Below are positions 1 to 7,222 of a stretch of DNA of 8,179 nucleotides, piece after piece. A program made the position numbers and the translations under genes. The notes under the pieces are model-generated. The model saw nothing but the letters and a program-made list of their open reading frames with translations. It was not told the DNA's origin and searched no databases. Where the stretch lies: positions 1 to 8,179 of the forward strand of contig DAHUXX010000283.1 of assembly GCA_027306955.1 (NCBI GenBank). The letters run 5' to 3'. How positions within the stretch are numbered: position 1 is the first letter of the stretch; the number at the start of each line of letters is the position of its first letter. This DNA comes from Acetobacteraceae bacterium. Its GTDB lineage: Bacteria > Pseudomonadota > Alphaproteobacteria > Acetobacterales > Acetobacteraceae.

Positions 1-1638
1 CGCCAGCGGATGGCGGCTCGCCGCGGCCAGGCTCGCGGCTACGGCGAGCGCCTCGCCCGGCGTGTCGGGGCTCGGCGCGAGCACCGGCTCCGTGAGCGTG
101 CCGGTTTTGTCGAAGGCGATGTCGTCCACTTCCGCCAGCCGCTCCAGCGCCAGCGGCGACTTCAGCATCACGCCCTGGGCGAACAGCCGCCCCGCCGCGA
201 TCACCTGCGCCGCCGGGATCGCCAGCGCCACCGCGCAGGGGCAGGTGACGATCAAGACGGCACTCGCCGTGGTCAGCGCCGGAACGATCCCCGCGCCCGC
301 CAGCCACCACCCGAGCAGCGTCGCGCCGGCCGCGACGTGCACCACCGGCGTGTAGAAGCCGGCCACCCGGTCGGCAAGCGCCACCATCCGCCCGCGCCGC
401 GCCTGCGCCGCCTCGATCATGCGCACGCATTCCGCGAGCAGCGTCGCCTCGCCCGCCGCCCTGGCGCGCACGGTGACGGAGGCGCCGAGGTTGAGCGTGC
501 CGGCATAGACCGCGCCGCCGGGCCGCACGGCAACGGGCAGGCTCTCGCCCGTCACCAGGCTCTGGTCGATCTCGCCCTCGCCGGAGACGACCTCGCCGTC
601 CGCCGCGATGCGCTCGCCGCTGGCAACGAGCAGCATCTCGCCCGGCCGCACCGCGTCCGCGGCGCGGCGCTCCACCGTGCCGTCCTCCCGCAGTACCGAG
701 GCCGCGGCGCCGGAAAGTGCCAGCATTTCCACGCTGCCGCGCCGCACCTCGGCGCGCGCGCGGTGGTCGAGCACGCGGCCGACCAGCAGGAAGAACAGCA
801 GCGTCGCCGCGGAATCGAAATAGACCTGCGTGCCGCCGGCCGCGGTCTGCGCCAGCGACAGGCCGCAGACGGTGGCGAGCCCGACGCTGATCGGCACGTT
901 CATGTTGGTCCGCCCGTGCGCGAGCGCCCGCGCCGCCCCGGCGAAGAACGGCCGGCCCGAATACGCCACCGCCGGCAGCACCAGCAGTGCGGAGAGCCAG
1001 TGCAGCGTGTCGATCGTTCCCGGGCCCATGCCCTGCGCGGCGCCGATCCAGGTGGCGATGGAAAACAGCATCACGTTGCCGGCGACGAAGCCCGCGACGG
1101 CCATGGCACGCACCAGCCCGCGCCCCTCGCGGTCCTCCGCCGCCGCCAGCGCCGCCTGGTCGTAGGGCACCAGCCGGTAGCCGAGGGCGGCGACCGCCGC
1201 GACATGCGCCGCCCCTTCCGCGAGCCCGCCTTTCCAGCGCAGCGCGAGCCTGCGCGTCGTCATGTTCACGCGCCCGGAGAGCAGCCCGGCCCGCCGCGCC
1301 AGTACGGATTCGATGAGCCAGACGCAGGCGCCGCAATGCAGCCCCTCGACCGCGAGCACCACGCTGCCCGTGCCTTCGCCTGAGGTGCTGTCCGCCGCGA
1401 GGCTCACCGCCCGCGTGATGTCCGGCGCTTCCTCCGGCCTGGGCGGTCGCGCCGCGGGGTCGAGCGCGCGGCGGTCGTAATAAGCGGCGAGCCCGAGCCC
1501 GCTGATGATCTGCGAGGCCGCGGCGCAGCCGGCGCAGCAGAAAGCCTCCCCCGCCGGCGCCGGCAAGCCGCAATGCCGGCACGCCGCCGCCGGCGCCGCG
1601 GCGCTGGCCACGCGGCCCGCGACCAGCGTCCCACTCAC
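1..1638 (-). CDS. ccoI: CcoI/FixI copper-transporting P1B-type ATPase, partial (C-terminus off the left edge)
   Basis: This is the copper P-type ATPase needed to deliver copper during cbb3 oxidase maturation. It acts in the inner membrane. The visible 546 codons show an N-terminal cysteine domain (C20xxC23 and the FCCxGC block at C34, C35, C38) and a heavy-metal-associated domain with GLHCGAC (C102, C105). Membrane segments follow, then the actuator TGES (363-366), the intramembrane metal site CPC (466-468) and the phosphorylation motif DKTGT (D510). The window ends just at the HP motif (H543-P544) of the nucleotide-binding domain, so the rest of that domain and the last membrane helices are missing. 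The GTG start at 1638 overlaps the ccoH stop as GTGA. I see no clear ribosome binding site, so translation is probably coupled to ccoH. A GTG at codon 10 is an alternative start. Family identity is very secure; the start is less so. Confidence 0.96.
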   Translation of the reverse strand, partial: MSGTLVAGRVASAAAPAAACRHCGLPAPAGEAFCCAGCAAASQIISGLGLAAYYDRRALDPAARPPRPEEAPDITRAVSLAADSTSGEGTGSVVLAVEGLHCGACVWLIESVLARRAGLLSGRVNMTTRRLALRWKGGLAEGAAHVAAVAALGYRLVPYDQAALAAAEDREGRGLVRAMAVAGFVAGNVMLFSIATWIGAAQGMGPGTIDTLHWLSALLVLPAVAYSGRPFFAGAARALAHGRTNMNVPISVGLATVCGLSLAQTAAGGTQVYFDSAATLLFFLLVGRVLDHRARAEVRRGSVEMLALSGAAASVLREDGTVERRAADAVRPGEMLLVASGERIAADGEVVSGEGEIDQSLVTGESLPVAVRPGGAVYAGTLNLGASVTVRARAAGEATLLAECVRMIEAAQARRGRMVALADRVAGFYTPVVHVAAGATLLGWWLAGAGIVPALTTASAVLIVTCPCAVALAIPAAQVIAAGRLFAQGVMLKSPLALERLAEVDDIAFDKTGTLTEPVLAPSPDTPGEALAVAASLAAASRHPLA

Positions 1639-2135
1639 GGGACGAGCAGGTGAAGCGCCTCGTGCACCGTGCCGCCGGCGCTGCGGGCCTCTACCACCAA
1701 TTGCCAGTTGCCGGGCTCGCCGAGCGCCGTGTCGGCGCGGTAGGTGGCCGGCGCGATCTCGCGGAACTGCATCAGCGTCCGGTGCTCCGGCCCGAGCGGG
1801 CGTTCCGCGATGGCCCGCACGACGAGCCCCGGGAGCGGCGCGCTGTCGCGGCCGACGATGCGCAACACCGGCACATGCCCGTCGAGCGAGGCGGTGAGTT
1901 TCCAGCCGAGTGCCTGCTGCGCCTTCTCCGCCGCGAGCACCTGGCCGTAGTCGTTCGCCAGCGTGAACTCGTGGGAGATCGCCTGGCCCGGGAACGTGCT
2001 TTCCGCGTAGTAGATCATGACGCCGTTGACGATCGCGACCGCCAGCAGGCTGAGCACCACGCCGAGGGGAAAGAACCGCCAGGCGGAGCGCCGCGCCGGC
2101 GCCTGCGGCATGGGGTTGTAGCCGGAGCCGTCCAT
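1635..2135 (-). CDS. ccoH: CcoH/FixH cbb3 oxidase assembly protein
   Basis: This 166-residue protein belongs to the FixH family, membrane proteins that help assemble or stabilise cbb3 oxidase. It has a short cytoplasmic N-terminus and one membrane helix at about residues 21-43. A periplasmic domain follows, with an immunoglobulin-like beta pattern ending in a hydrophobic strand (LHLLVP). The NDY motif just after the helix (61-63) matches the family's usual position. The ATG at 2135 has a strong AGGAGG site 5 bases upstream, and that site runs through the ccoG stop codon. The gene lies 9 bases after ccoG and overlaps ccoI by 4 bases, the usual GHI(S) order. The sequence is divergent within a weakly conserved family, so the call rests on topology, length and position together. 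Confidence 0.92.
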   Translation of the reverse strand: MDGSGYNPMPQAPARRSAWRFFPLGVVLSLLAVAIVNGVMIYYAESTFPGQAISHEFTLANDYGQVLAAEKAQQALGWKLTASLDGHVPVLRIVGRDSAPLPGLVVRAIAERPLGPEHRTLMQFREIAPATYRADTALGEPGNWQLVVEARSAGGTVHEALHLLVP

Positions 2136-2140
2136 GCGCG

Positions 2141-2146
2141 CCTCCT
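2141..2146 (-). promoter_or_regulatory. Ribosome binding site for ccoH, fused with the ccoG stop
   Basis: AGGAGG on the minus strand is 5 bases before ATG 2135 and overlaps the TAG stop of ccoG. It is the best match to the consensus in the operon. Confidence 0.75.
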
Positions 2147-3605
2147 ACCTCGGCCCGATGAAGACGGATTCGTAACGGATCTTCTCGCCGTTGGTCAGGT
2201 TGTGCAGCTGGAACAGGAGCTTCTGCGAGCCGTGCGCGGATTCCGGCGGCGCGCTGACCCAGACGCGCAGCTCCTTGATGCTGTCGGCCGGCAGGTGCAG
2301 CTGCATCACGCCCGCGGGTCTCGCGGTCAGGCCTTTCGGTCCCGTGAGCGTGAGCACGTAGTCGGCCGGCCGGCCCATCTTGTTGGAGATATCGACAACA
2401 TAGCCGTTGCGGACATCGCCGTTGGTCAGCCGCACGAACAGCGGCATGCGGTCATGCGCCACCGAGATCGCGGTGTGCGGACGCATCGCGAGTGCCGTGC
2501 CCATCGCCGAAACCGCCACCAGCAAGACACCGAGATAGACGAAGGTGCGCGGCCGCCACAGGTGCAGCTTCTCCTCGCGCCCCGCCTTGCGCGCGTTCTG
2601 CCGCGCCAGCGTGTCCCAGGTGATCAGCCCCTTCGCCCGCCCGAGCTTGCCCATGATCTCGTTGCAGGCGTCGGCGCAGAGGCCGCAGTTGATGCATTCG
2701 AGCTGGATCCCGTCGCGAATGTCGATGCCGGTCGGGCAGGCGTGCACGCAGGCCATGCAGTCGACGCAGTCGCCGAGCCTCGCACCGGCGGCGGTGTCGA
2801 GCTTGAGGTGATGGCCGCGCGGCTCGCCCCGCCAGGCCTGGTACGTCACCGTGACGGTCTGCTCGTCGAGCATCGCCGCCTGGAAGCGCGGCCACGGGCA
2901 CATATAGGTGCAGACCTGCTCGCGCGCCCAGCCGGCCAGCACATAGGTCGTGGCCGTGAACAGGAAGGTGTAGATATAGATCGGCGCGGGCGCGGTGCCG
3001 CTCCAGAACTGCACCACGGTGGTTGGCGCGTCGGCGAAGTACATGATCCACGCGCCGCCGGTCCAGAACGCGACGGCAAGCCAGATCGCGTGCTTCGAGA
3101 GCTTGCGCCAGGCCTTGTCGAGCCCCTGGCGGTTCAGCCCGAAGGCGCGCTGGTCGCGGCGCATGCGCTCGTTGCGGTCGCCCTCGATCCAGCGCTCGAT
3201 CGCCATGAAGGCGTCGGTCCACACCGTCTGCGGACAGGTATAGCCGCACCACAGGCGTCCGAAGAGGCTGGTGACCAGGAACAGCGCCACCGCGCCGAGC
3301 ACCAGGAGCCCGGCGAGGTAGAAAACGTCCTGCGGCCAGAACTCGAGGTTGAAGAAGAAGAAGCGCTCGGTGGCGATGTCGAGCAGCACCGCCTGGCTTG
3401 GCCGCCCCGGCCCGCGGTCCCAGCACAGCCACGGCAGCAGGTAATAGACGCCAAGGCAGAAGGCGAGGATCGCCCACTTGATCCGCCGGTCCAGTCCCTT
3501 GACCGCGCGCGGGTAGACCCGCACGCGGTTCGCATAGAGGGAACTGCTCTGCGCCGGCGGCTGGTCGGCCTTGGGGACGCGCCGCCTGGTCTCCATCACA
3601 CCCAT
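2145..3605 (-). CDS. ccoG: CcoG/FixG (RdxA-like) ferredoxin-type membrane protein for cbb3 maturation
   Basis: CcoG is an inner-membrane Fe-S protein needed for cbb3 biogenesis; work in other bacteria links it to copper(II) reduction during assembly. The 486-residue product has predicted membrane helices near 42-62, 94-113, 172-190, 208-226 and 355-374. Two ferredoxin-type clusters are visible: C280, C283, C286, C290-P and C304, C307, C310, C314. Two extra conserved cysteine pairs, C120/C124 (WCGYTCP) and C232/C236 (CTYMCP), lie at membrane edges and are typical of this family. The region from about 380 to the end matches the FixG C-terminal immunoglobulin-like domain. ATG 3605 is chosen because AGGGA lies 8 bases upstream; Met4 would be too far from it. 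The gene starts 10 bases after ccoP and nothing looks truncated. Confidence 0.97.
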   Translation of the reverse strand: MGVMETRRRVPKADQPPAQSSSLYANRVRVYPRAVKGLDRRIKWAILAFCLGVYYLLPWLCWDRGPGRPSQAVLLDIATERFFFFNLEFWPQDVFYLAGLLVLGAVALFLVTSLFGRLWCGYTCPQTVWTDAFMAIERWIEGDRNERMRRDQRAFGLNRQGLDKAWRKLSKHAIWLAVAFWTGGAWIMYFADAPTTVVQFWSGTAPAPIYIYTFLFTATTYVLAGWAREQVCTYMCPWPRFQAAMLDEQTVTVTYQAWRGEPRGHHLKLDTAAGARLGDCVDCMACVHACPTGIDIRDGIQLECINCGLCADACNEIMGKLGRAKGLITWDTLARQNARKAGREEKLHLWRPRTFVYLGVLLVAVSAMGTALAMRPHTAISVAHDRMPLFVRLTNGDVRNGYVVDISNKMGRPADYVLTLTGPKGLTARPAGVMQLHLPADSIKELRVWVSAPPESAHGSQKLLFQLHNLTNGEKIRYESVFIGPR

Positions 3606-3615
3606 GGTCGGGTCC

Positions 3616-4485
3616 CTATTCGCCGCCGCCCAGCGCGTGCACGTAGATCGCGAGGCTGTTGATCGTTCCGGCGTCGAGGCGCGTGTGCCATGCCGGCATC
3701 ACGCCGCCGCGCGGGGTGTTGATCTGGTACTCGATGGCGGCGAGCGTGTCACCGTAGAGGTGCACGCGGCTCGCCAGCGGCGGCGCGCCGCCCGTCTGGT
3801 TGCCCTGGCCCTTGGGGCCATGGCAGGCGGCGCAGTTGTCCTCGAAGAGCTTGTACCCGGCCGCGGTGGTCGGTCCCGGCTTCTCGATGCCGAACAGGGT
3901 GGCGACGTAGTGCGCGACCGTCGTGACCTGCGCCGGCTTGAGGATGCCGTCATGGCCGAAAGCCGGCATCTGGCTCTCATGCGCCTTGGAGTCGCCGCTG
4001 CGGATGCCGTACATGATGATCCGCTGGATGTCCGGCAGGGTGCCGCCCCAGAGCCAGAAATTGGTATCGAGCGGCGGATAGCCCACGCGCCCGACGCCGG
4101 CCTGGCCATGGCACGGCTGGCAGTTCTCGGCGAACGCGATGCGCCCCGCCTCCAGCGCCACTTCCTTGAGCTTGGGGTCCGCCGCCACCTGCATGATCGG
4201 CAGCTCGCCGATGCGCTTCATGAGGGCGGCGTGGCGGGCGTTCATCTCGGCGACGGATTTCGCCACCGCCTGGCTTGAGCTCCAGCCGAGGATGCCCTTC
4301 CAGTAGGTGGAGCCCAGCGGGATCGAGGGATAGAGCAATGCATAGACCGCCGCGAACGCGATGCAGACCAGCCAGACATTCACCCACCATCGCGGCAGCG
4401 GTGTGTCCAGCTCCTTGATGCCGTCCCACTCGTGCCCGGTGGTTTCCTTGCCGGTGTACTCGTCCTTTTCGATCTTCGTCGGCAC
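3616..4485 (-). CDS. ccoP: CcoP, diheme cytochrome c subunit of cbb3 oxidase
   Basis: CcoP is the membrane-anchored diheme cytochrome c that passes electrons to CcoO and CcoN. The 289 residues contain one membrane helix (about 33-53), then two periplasmic cytochrome c domains with heme sites CQPCH (122-126) and CAACH (218-222). Likely distal methionine ligands are M173 (QMPAFG) and M263 (VMPAW). A single anchor and this length are usual for the shorter type of CcoP; some gammaproteobacterial versions have two helices. The start is GTG, not ATG. It is supported by AGGAG 6 bases upstream, which overlaps the ccoQ stop codon. The gene is 9 bases after ccoQ and 10 bases before ccoG. Both heme domains appear complete. 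Confidence 0.97.
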   Translation of the reverse strand: MPTKIEKDEYTGKETTGHEWDGIKELDTPLPRWWVNVWLVCIAFAAVYALLYPSIPLGSTYWKGILGWSSSQAVAKSVAEMNARHAALMKRIGELPIMQVAADPKLKEVALEAGRIAFAENCQPCHGQAGVGRVGYPPLDTNFWLWGGTLPDIQRIIMYGIRSGDSKAHESQMPAFGHDGILKPAQVTTVAHYVATLFGIEKPGPTTAAGYKLFEDNCAACHGPKGQGNQTGGAPPLASRVHLYGDTLAAIEYQINTPRGGVMPAWHTRLDAGTINSLAIYVHALGGGE

Positions 4486-4491
4486 CGGGGT

Positions 4492-4496
4492 CTCCT
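4492..4496 (-). promoter_or_regulatory. Ribosome binding site for the GTG start of ccoP
   Basis: AGGAG on the minus strand lies 6 bases before GTG 4485. Its first two bases are the last two of the TAG stop of ccoQ (TAGGAG), which supports the unusual GTG start and suggests coupled translation. Confidence 0.75.
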
Positions 4497-4638
4497 AGGT
4501 CTTGTCGTGGAACGGGATCTGGGCGTTGCGCTCGATCCGGTCGCGCCGCCCCGGCCAGTAGGTCGCGAGCAGGATGGCGATGAAGACGACCATGCCGAAC
4601 AGCAGCAGGACGGTGTCGATCCAGACGAAGGCGTTCAT
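4495..4638 (-). CDS. ccoQ: CcoQ, small subunit of cbb3 oxidase
   Basis: This 47-residue protein lies exactly between ccoO and ccoP, where ccoQ belongs. It has one membrane helix (about 7-27) followed by a charged cytoplasmic tail beginning YWPGRRDR, the usual layout of this subunit. CcoQ is not catalytic; in studied species it stabilises the oxidase or its interaction with CcoP. The ATG overlaps the ccoO stop in the arrangement TGATG, and a purine-rich run GGGGGGGAAG lies just upstream as ribosome binding site. The same frame stays open far upstream through ccoO and ccoN, but only the part from this ATG resembles a known protein. Sequence conservation in this family is low, so the call rests on position, size and topology. 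Confidence 0.93.
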   Translation of the reverse strand: MNAFVWIDTVLLLFGMVVFIAILLATYWPGRRDRIERNAQIPFHDKT

Positions 4639-5378
4639 CACTTCCCCCCCTGTGCCTGCAGCGCGCGCTCGACGGCGGGATTGGCGAAATTCACCATCCG
4701 TCCGAGGATCTGCAGATAGGCGACCAGCGCGTCGAGCTGCGTCACCTCGCCACCCTTGGCATCGACGATCATCGCGTTCGGGTAGCGGCTGAGCAGCCCC
4801 GCATGGTCCGCGTTCGCGAATGCCTGCGCCTGCAGGTCGGCCATCGCGCTCTGCAGGTCTGCTTTCGTGTATGGTACGCCGAGGTCGATGTTCGTCTTCA
4901 TCGCGGCGATCAGTTCCTTGGTGTGGAGCTGGTGCTTTGCGAGGAAGGCGAAGTCCGGCATGATCGATTCCGGAACGACCGAGCGCGGCGCCTTGAGGTG
5001 CTGGTACATCCACGCGTTCGAGTACTTGCCGCCGACGCGTGCGAGATCCGGGCCGATGCGTTTGGAGCCCCACTGGAACGGATGGTCGTACATGCTCTCC
5101 GCCGCGATCGACGGGTGGCCATAGCGCGCCACCTCGTCGCGCAGGTTGCGGATCTGCTGGCTGTGGCAGAGGTAGCAGCCCTCGCGCAGATAGATCTGTC
5201 GGCCGAGCAGCTCGAGCGGCGAATAGGGCCGGATGCCCGGCACCTTCACCACCGTGGTCTGGATGGTGAACAGCGGCACCACCTCGACGAGGCCGCCGAT
5301 CGCGACGGTGATGAGGGTCGCGATCAGCAGCACGATCGCGTTGCGTTCGATGAAGGACTGGCTGATGGGCAGGCGCAT
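4638..5378 (-). CDS. ccoO: CcoO, monoheme cytochrome c subunit of cbb3 oxidase
   Basis: CcoO carries electrons from CcoP to the catalytic subunit. The 246-residue protein has an N-terminal membrane anchor (about 15-37), then a periplasmic cytochrome c domain with the heme site CYLCH (C68, C71, H72). It includes the family segments REGCYLCHSQQIR and WGSKRIGPDLARVGGKYSN. M140 in the SIMPDF segment is the likely second heme ligand. The ATG at 5378 starts 3 bases after the ccoN stop and has GGAG 8 bases upstream, inside the end of ccoN. At its 3' end the last codons contain seven consecutive G bases before AAG TGA, discussed separately as a possible slippery site. The protein looks complete and ordinary otherwise. 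Confidence 0.97.
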   Translation of the reverse strand: MRLPISQSFIERNAIVLLIATLITVAIGGLVEVVPLFTIQTTVVKVPGIRPYSPLELLGRQIYLREGCYLCHSQQIRNLRDEVARYGHPSIAAESMYDHPFQWGSKRIGPDLARVGGKYSNAWMYQHLKAPRSVVPESIMPDFAFLAKHQLHTKELIAAMKTNIDLGVPYTKADLQSAMADLQAQAFANADHAGLLSRYPNAMIVDAKGGEVTQLDALVAYLQILGRMVNFANPAVERALQAQGGK

Positions 5379-5381
5379 CGG

Positions 5382-6869
5382 TCAGGCTCCAGCGGCGAGC
5401 GCGGCCCCGGGCACGTTGCCGCGCGCCGTGGACGGGCTCTTTACCGTCATGATGAGGTTGAAACACATGATCAGCATGCCGATGAGGAAGAAGATCCCGC
5501 CGAGCAGCCGGACCACGTAGAGCGGGTGCACCGCCACCACGGTCTGGATGAAGGAGTACTGCAGGAAGCCCATGGCGTCGTAGGCGCGCCACATCAGGCC
5601 TTCCATGATCCCCGCGACCCACATCGAGGTGATGTAGAGCACGATGCCCAGCGTCGAGATCCAGTAGTGCCAGGCCGCCAGTCGCGTGGAGTAGAGCCCC
5701 GTTCGTTTCCACAGCACCGGCACGAGGTAGTAGAACGCGCCGAACGTGATGAAGGCGACCCAGCCGAGCGTGCCCGAGTGCACGTGCCCGATCACCCAGT
5801 CCGTGTAGTGCGCGAGCGCGTTGACGGAGCGGATCGACATCAGCGGCCCCTCGAAGGTGGACATGCCGTAGAAGCCGACAGCGGTCACCGAGAAGCGCAG
5901 GCCCGGGTCGGTGCGCAGCTTTTCCCACGCGCCCGAGAGAGTCATGAGGCCATTGATCATGCCGCCCCAGGACGGCATCCACAGCATGATCGAGAACACC
6001 ATGCCAAGCGTCTGCGTCCAGTCCGGCAGCGAGGTGTATTCGAGGTGGTGCGGCCCCGCCCAGATGTAGATGAAGATCAGCGCCCAGAAATGCACAACCG
6101 AGAGCCGGTAGGAGTAGACCGGCCGGTCCGCTGCCTTCGGGATGAAGTAGTACATCATCCCGAGGAAGCCCGCGGTCAGGAAGAAGCCCACGGCGTTGTG
6201 GCCATACCACCACTGCACCATCGCGTCCTGCGCGCCGGCGAACAGCGAGTAGCTGCGCGAGCCGTAGATCGAGACCGGGATGGTGAGGTTGTTGACGATC
6301 CACAACATCGCCACCGTGACGATGAAGGCAAGGTAGAACCAGTTCGCGACGTAGATGTGCGGTTCCTCGCGCTTCAGCAGCGTGGCGACGTAGGCGACGA
6401 GGTAGGCCACCCAGATGACGACCAGGAACAGGTCGAGATGCCACGGCGGTTCCGCGTATTCGCGGCTCTTGGAGAAGCCGAGCACGTAGCTCAGCGCCGC
6501 CATCACGATGAAGAACTGGTAGCCCCAGAAGATGAAGTTCGCGAGCGCCTTGCCGCCCCACAGCGGCGCGCGGCAGGTGCGCTGCACCACGTAGATCGAC
6601 GTGCCGAACAGCGCCGAGCCGCCGAAGGCGAAGATCGCGGCCGAGGTATGCACCGGGCGCAGGCGGCCGAAATTGAACCAGGGAGCGATGTTGAGCTGCG
6701 GCCAGGCGAGCTCGGCGGCGATGTAGCAGCCGACGACGAACGCGACCACGCCCCAGAACATCGAGGCGATCAGGAACTTACGGACGATGTCCTCGTTGTA
6801 GTCGACGTGGCGCGCCGGAGCGGCGGTGACGAAGCGCGCGCTGGCGGTGTCGAGGGCGAGGTCACTCAT
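5382..6869 (-). CDS. ccoN: CcoN, catalytic subunit I of cbb3-type cytochrome c oxidase
   Basis: CcoN is the heme-copper subunit that reduces oxygen to water and pumps protons. With the start at 6869 it has 495 residues and about twelve membrane helices. The ligands of this C-type oxidase are all present. H74 (RPVHTS) and H364 serve low-spin heme b, and H362 serves heme b3 (GHVH). CuB is held by H224 (YGHN), H274 and H275 (GPHH). Y268 lies six residues before the HH pair, where the cross-linked tyrosine sits in cbb3 enzymes. E340 (TFEGPL) matches the conserved glutamate near the heme site. The same frame allows a start at 6929, but that would overlap the upstream gene by 68 bases and lacks support. 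ATG 6869 has GGAGG 8 bases upstream and overlaps the preceding stop by 8 bases. Confidence 0.98.
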   Translation of the reverse strand: MSDLALDTASARFVTAAPARHVDYNEDIVRKFLIASMFWGVVAFVVGCYIAAELAWPQLNIAPWFNFGRLRPVHTSAAIFAFGGSALFGTSIYVVQRTCRAPLWGGKALANFIFWGYQFFIVMAALSYVLGFSKSREYAEPPWHLDLFLVVIWVAYLVAYVATLLKREEPHIYVANWFYLAFIVTVAMLWIVNNLTIPVSIYGSRSYSLFAGAQDAMVQWWYGHNAVGFFLTAGFLGMMYYFIPKAADRPVYSYRLSVVHFWALIFIYIWAGPHHLEYTSLPDWTQTLGMVFSIMLWMPSWGGMINGLMTLSGAWEKLRTDPGLRFSVTAVGFYGMSTFEGPLMSIRSVNALAHYTDWVIGHVHSGTLGWVAFITFGAFYYLVPVLWKRTGLYSTRLAAWHYWISTLGIVLYITSMWVAGIMEGLMWRAYDAMGFLQYSFIQTVVAVHPLYVVRLLGGIFFLIGMLIMCFNLIMTVKSPSTARGNVPGAALAAGA

Positions 6870-7089
6870 GGCCCGCGCCTCCGGCGGCGGCGTGGCGCGC
6901 GGCGGCATGGGCTGCGTCCACGTCATCATAATGGTGCTTGATCAGTCCGAAGACGAAGACCACGGCAAAGCCGGCGAGCGACCACCCGAAGATGGACATT
7001 TCGAGGTCGAGTGCGCCCGCGGCGGCATAGAGGCCGATCAGCCCCAGGCACGCCATCAATATCCCGATAATCAGGTCACCGGCCTTCAT
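6862..7089 (-). CDS. Unrecognised small two-helix membrane protein heading the cco operon
   Basis: I do not recognise this 75-residue protein. It has two hydrophobic stretches suitable as membrane helices (about 5-24 and 33-51), joined by a short acidic turn. The tail is cytoplasmic or periplasmic and rich in alanine and histidine (KHHYDD, then H61, H66 and H74). It is the first gene after the FNR-type promoter and overlaps ccoN as ATGAGTGA, so its translation is probably coupled to that of the catalytic subunit. The ATG at 7089 has AAGGGAG about 11 bases upstream, an acceptable though long spacing. Size, topology and position suggest an accessory subunit or assembly factor for the oxidase, and the histidines could bind metal; both are inferences. 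That it is a real gene is supported by its ribosome site, overlap and coherent helices. Confidence 0.82.
   Translation of the reverse strand: MKAGDLIIGILMACLGLIGLYAAAGALDLEMSIFGWSLAGFAVVFVFGLIKHHYDDVDAAHAAARHAAAGGAGHE
6878..6882 (-). promoter_or_regulatory. Ribosome binding site that fixes the ccoN start
   Basis: GGAGG on the minus strand lies 8 bases before ATG 6869. It sits inside the end of the upstream small gene and selects MSDLALD as the ccoN N-terminus over in-frame ATGs further upstream. Confidence 0.75.
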
Positions 7090-7146
7090 GCTGATTACAA
7101 CTCCCTTGCCGATTGGTAGGTTTTGCGGGTGCAGCGAAAGTGGGCC

Positions 7147-7160
7147 TTGATCTAGATCAA
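7147..7160 (-). promoter_or_regulatory. FNR/FixK (ANR-type) box for the cco operon
   Basis: TTGATCTAGATCAA is a perfect 14-base palindrome and an exact match to the FNR/FixK consensus TTGAT-N4-ATCAA. Its near edge is 57 bases upstream of the leader gene ATG at 7089. If it acts as a class II site centred at -41.5, transcription would start near 7112. I see no good -10 hexamer there, only weak TACCAA at 7118-7113. The site predicts activation at low oxygen by an FNR- or FixK-family regulator; which one cannot be told from this window. Confidence 0.9.
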
Positions 7161-7165
7161 AGCCT

Positions 7166-7181
7166 CCCCGTGCCGGGGCAC
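7166..7181. repeat. Overlapping short inverted repeats between the two FNR boxes
   Basis: CCCCG-TGC-CGGGG (7166-7178) and GTGCC-GG-GGCAC (7170-7181) are mutually exclusive 5-bp hairpins. A run of six A bases follows at 7182-7187 on the plus strand. No T run follows the stem in either direction, so this is not an intrinsic terminator; it may simply reflect GC-rich sequence. Confidence 0.35.
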
Positions 7182-7222
7182 AAAAAAGGGCGGAAATCGG
7201 CCCGTTCGCATGGAACCGATCT

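Noticed and set aside
10..1383. Plus-strand frame of 457 codons opposite ccoI
   Set aside because: Shadow of the P-type ATPase, whose TGES, CPC and DKTGT motifs are all in order on the minus strand.
1650..3662. Plus-strand frame of 670 codons opposite ccoH and ccoG
   Set aside because: Same shadow composition; the opposite strand encodes CcoG and CcoH with clear motifs and ribosome sites.
4495..6561. Minus-strand frame of 688 codons open through ccoN and ccoO into ccoQ
   Set aside because: It is arginine-, histidine- and alanine-rich across ccoN and ccoO, whose own frames encode intact conserved proteins. Only its last 47 codons, from ATG 4638, are real (ccoQ). GC-rich DNA has few stops in off frames.
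6870..6929. Longer ccoN start at 6929 (20 extra residues)
   Set aside because: It would overlap the upstream gene by 68 bases, its extension is proline-rich and unlike CcoN, and a good ribosome site selects 6869.
4803..6941. Plus-strand frame of 712 codons opposite ccoO and ccoN
   Set aside because: Low-complexity, charged composition full of R, H, D and E with no membrane or domain pattern. It mirrors the codon bias of the real genes on the other strand.
7166..7187. Hairpin plus A-run as an intrinsic terminator
   Set aside because: On the minus strand the T run comes before the stem, and on the plus strand the stem is followed by A, not T. It also lies between two divergent promoters where no transcript is expected.
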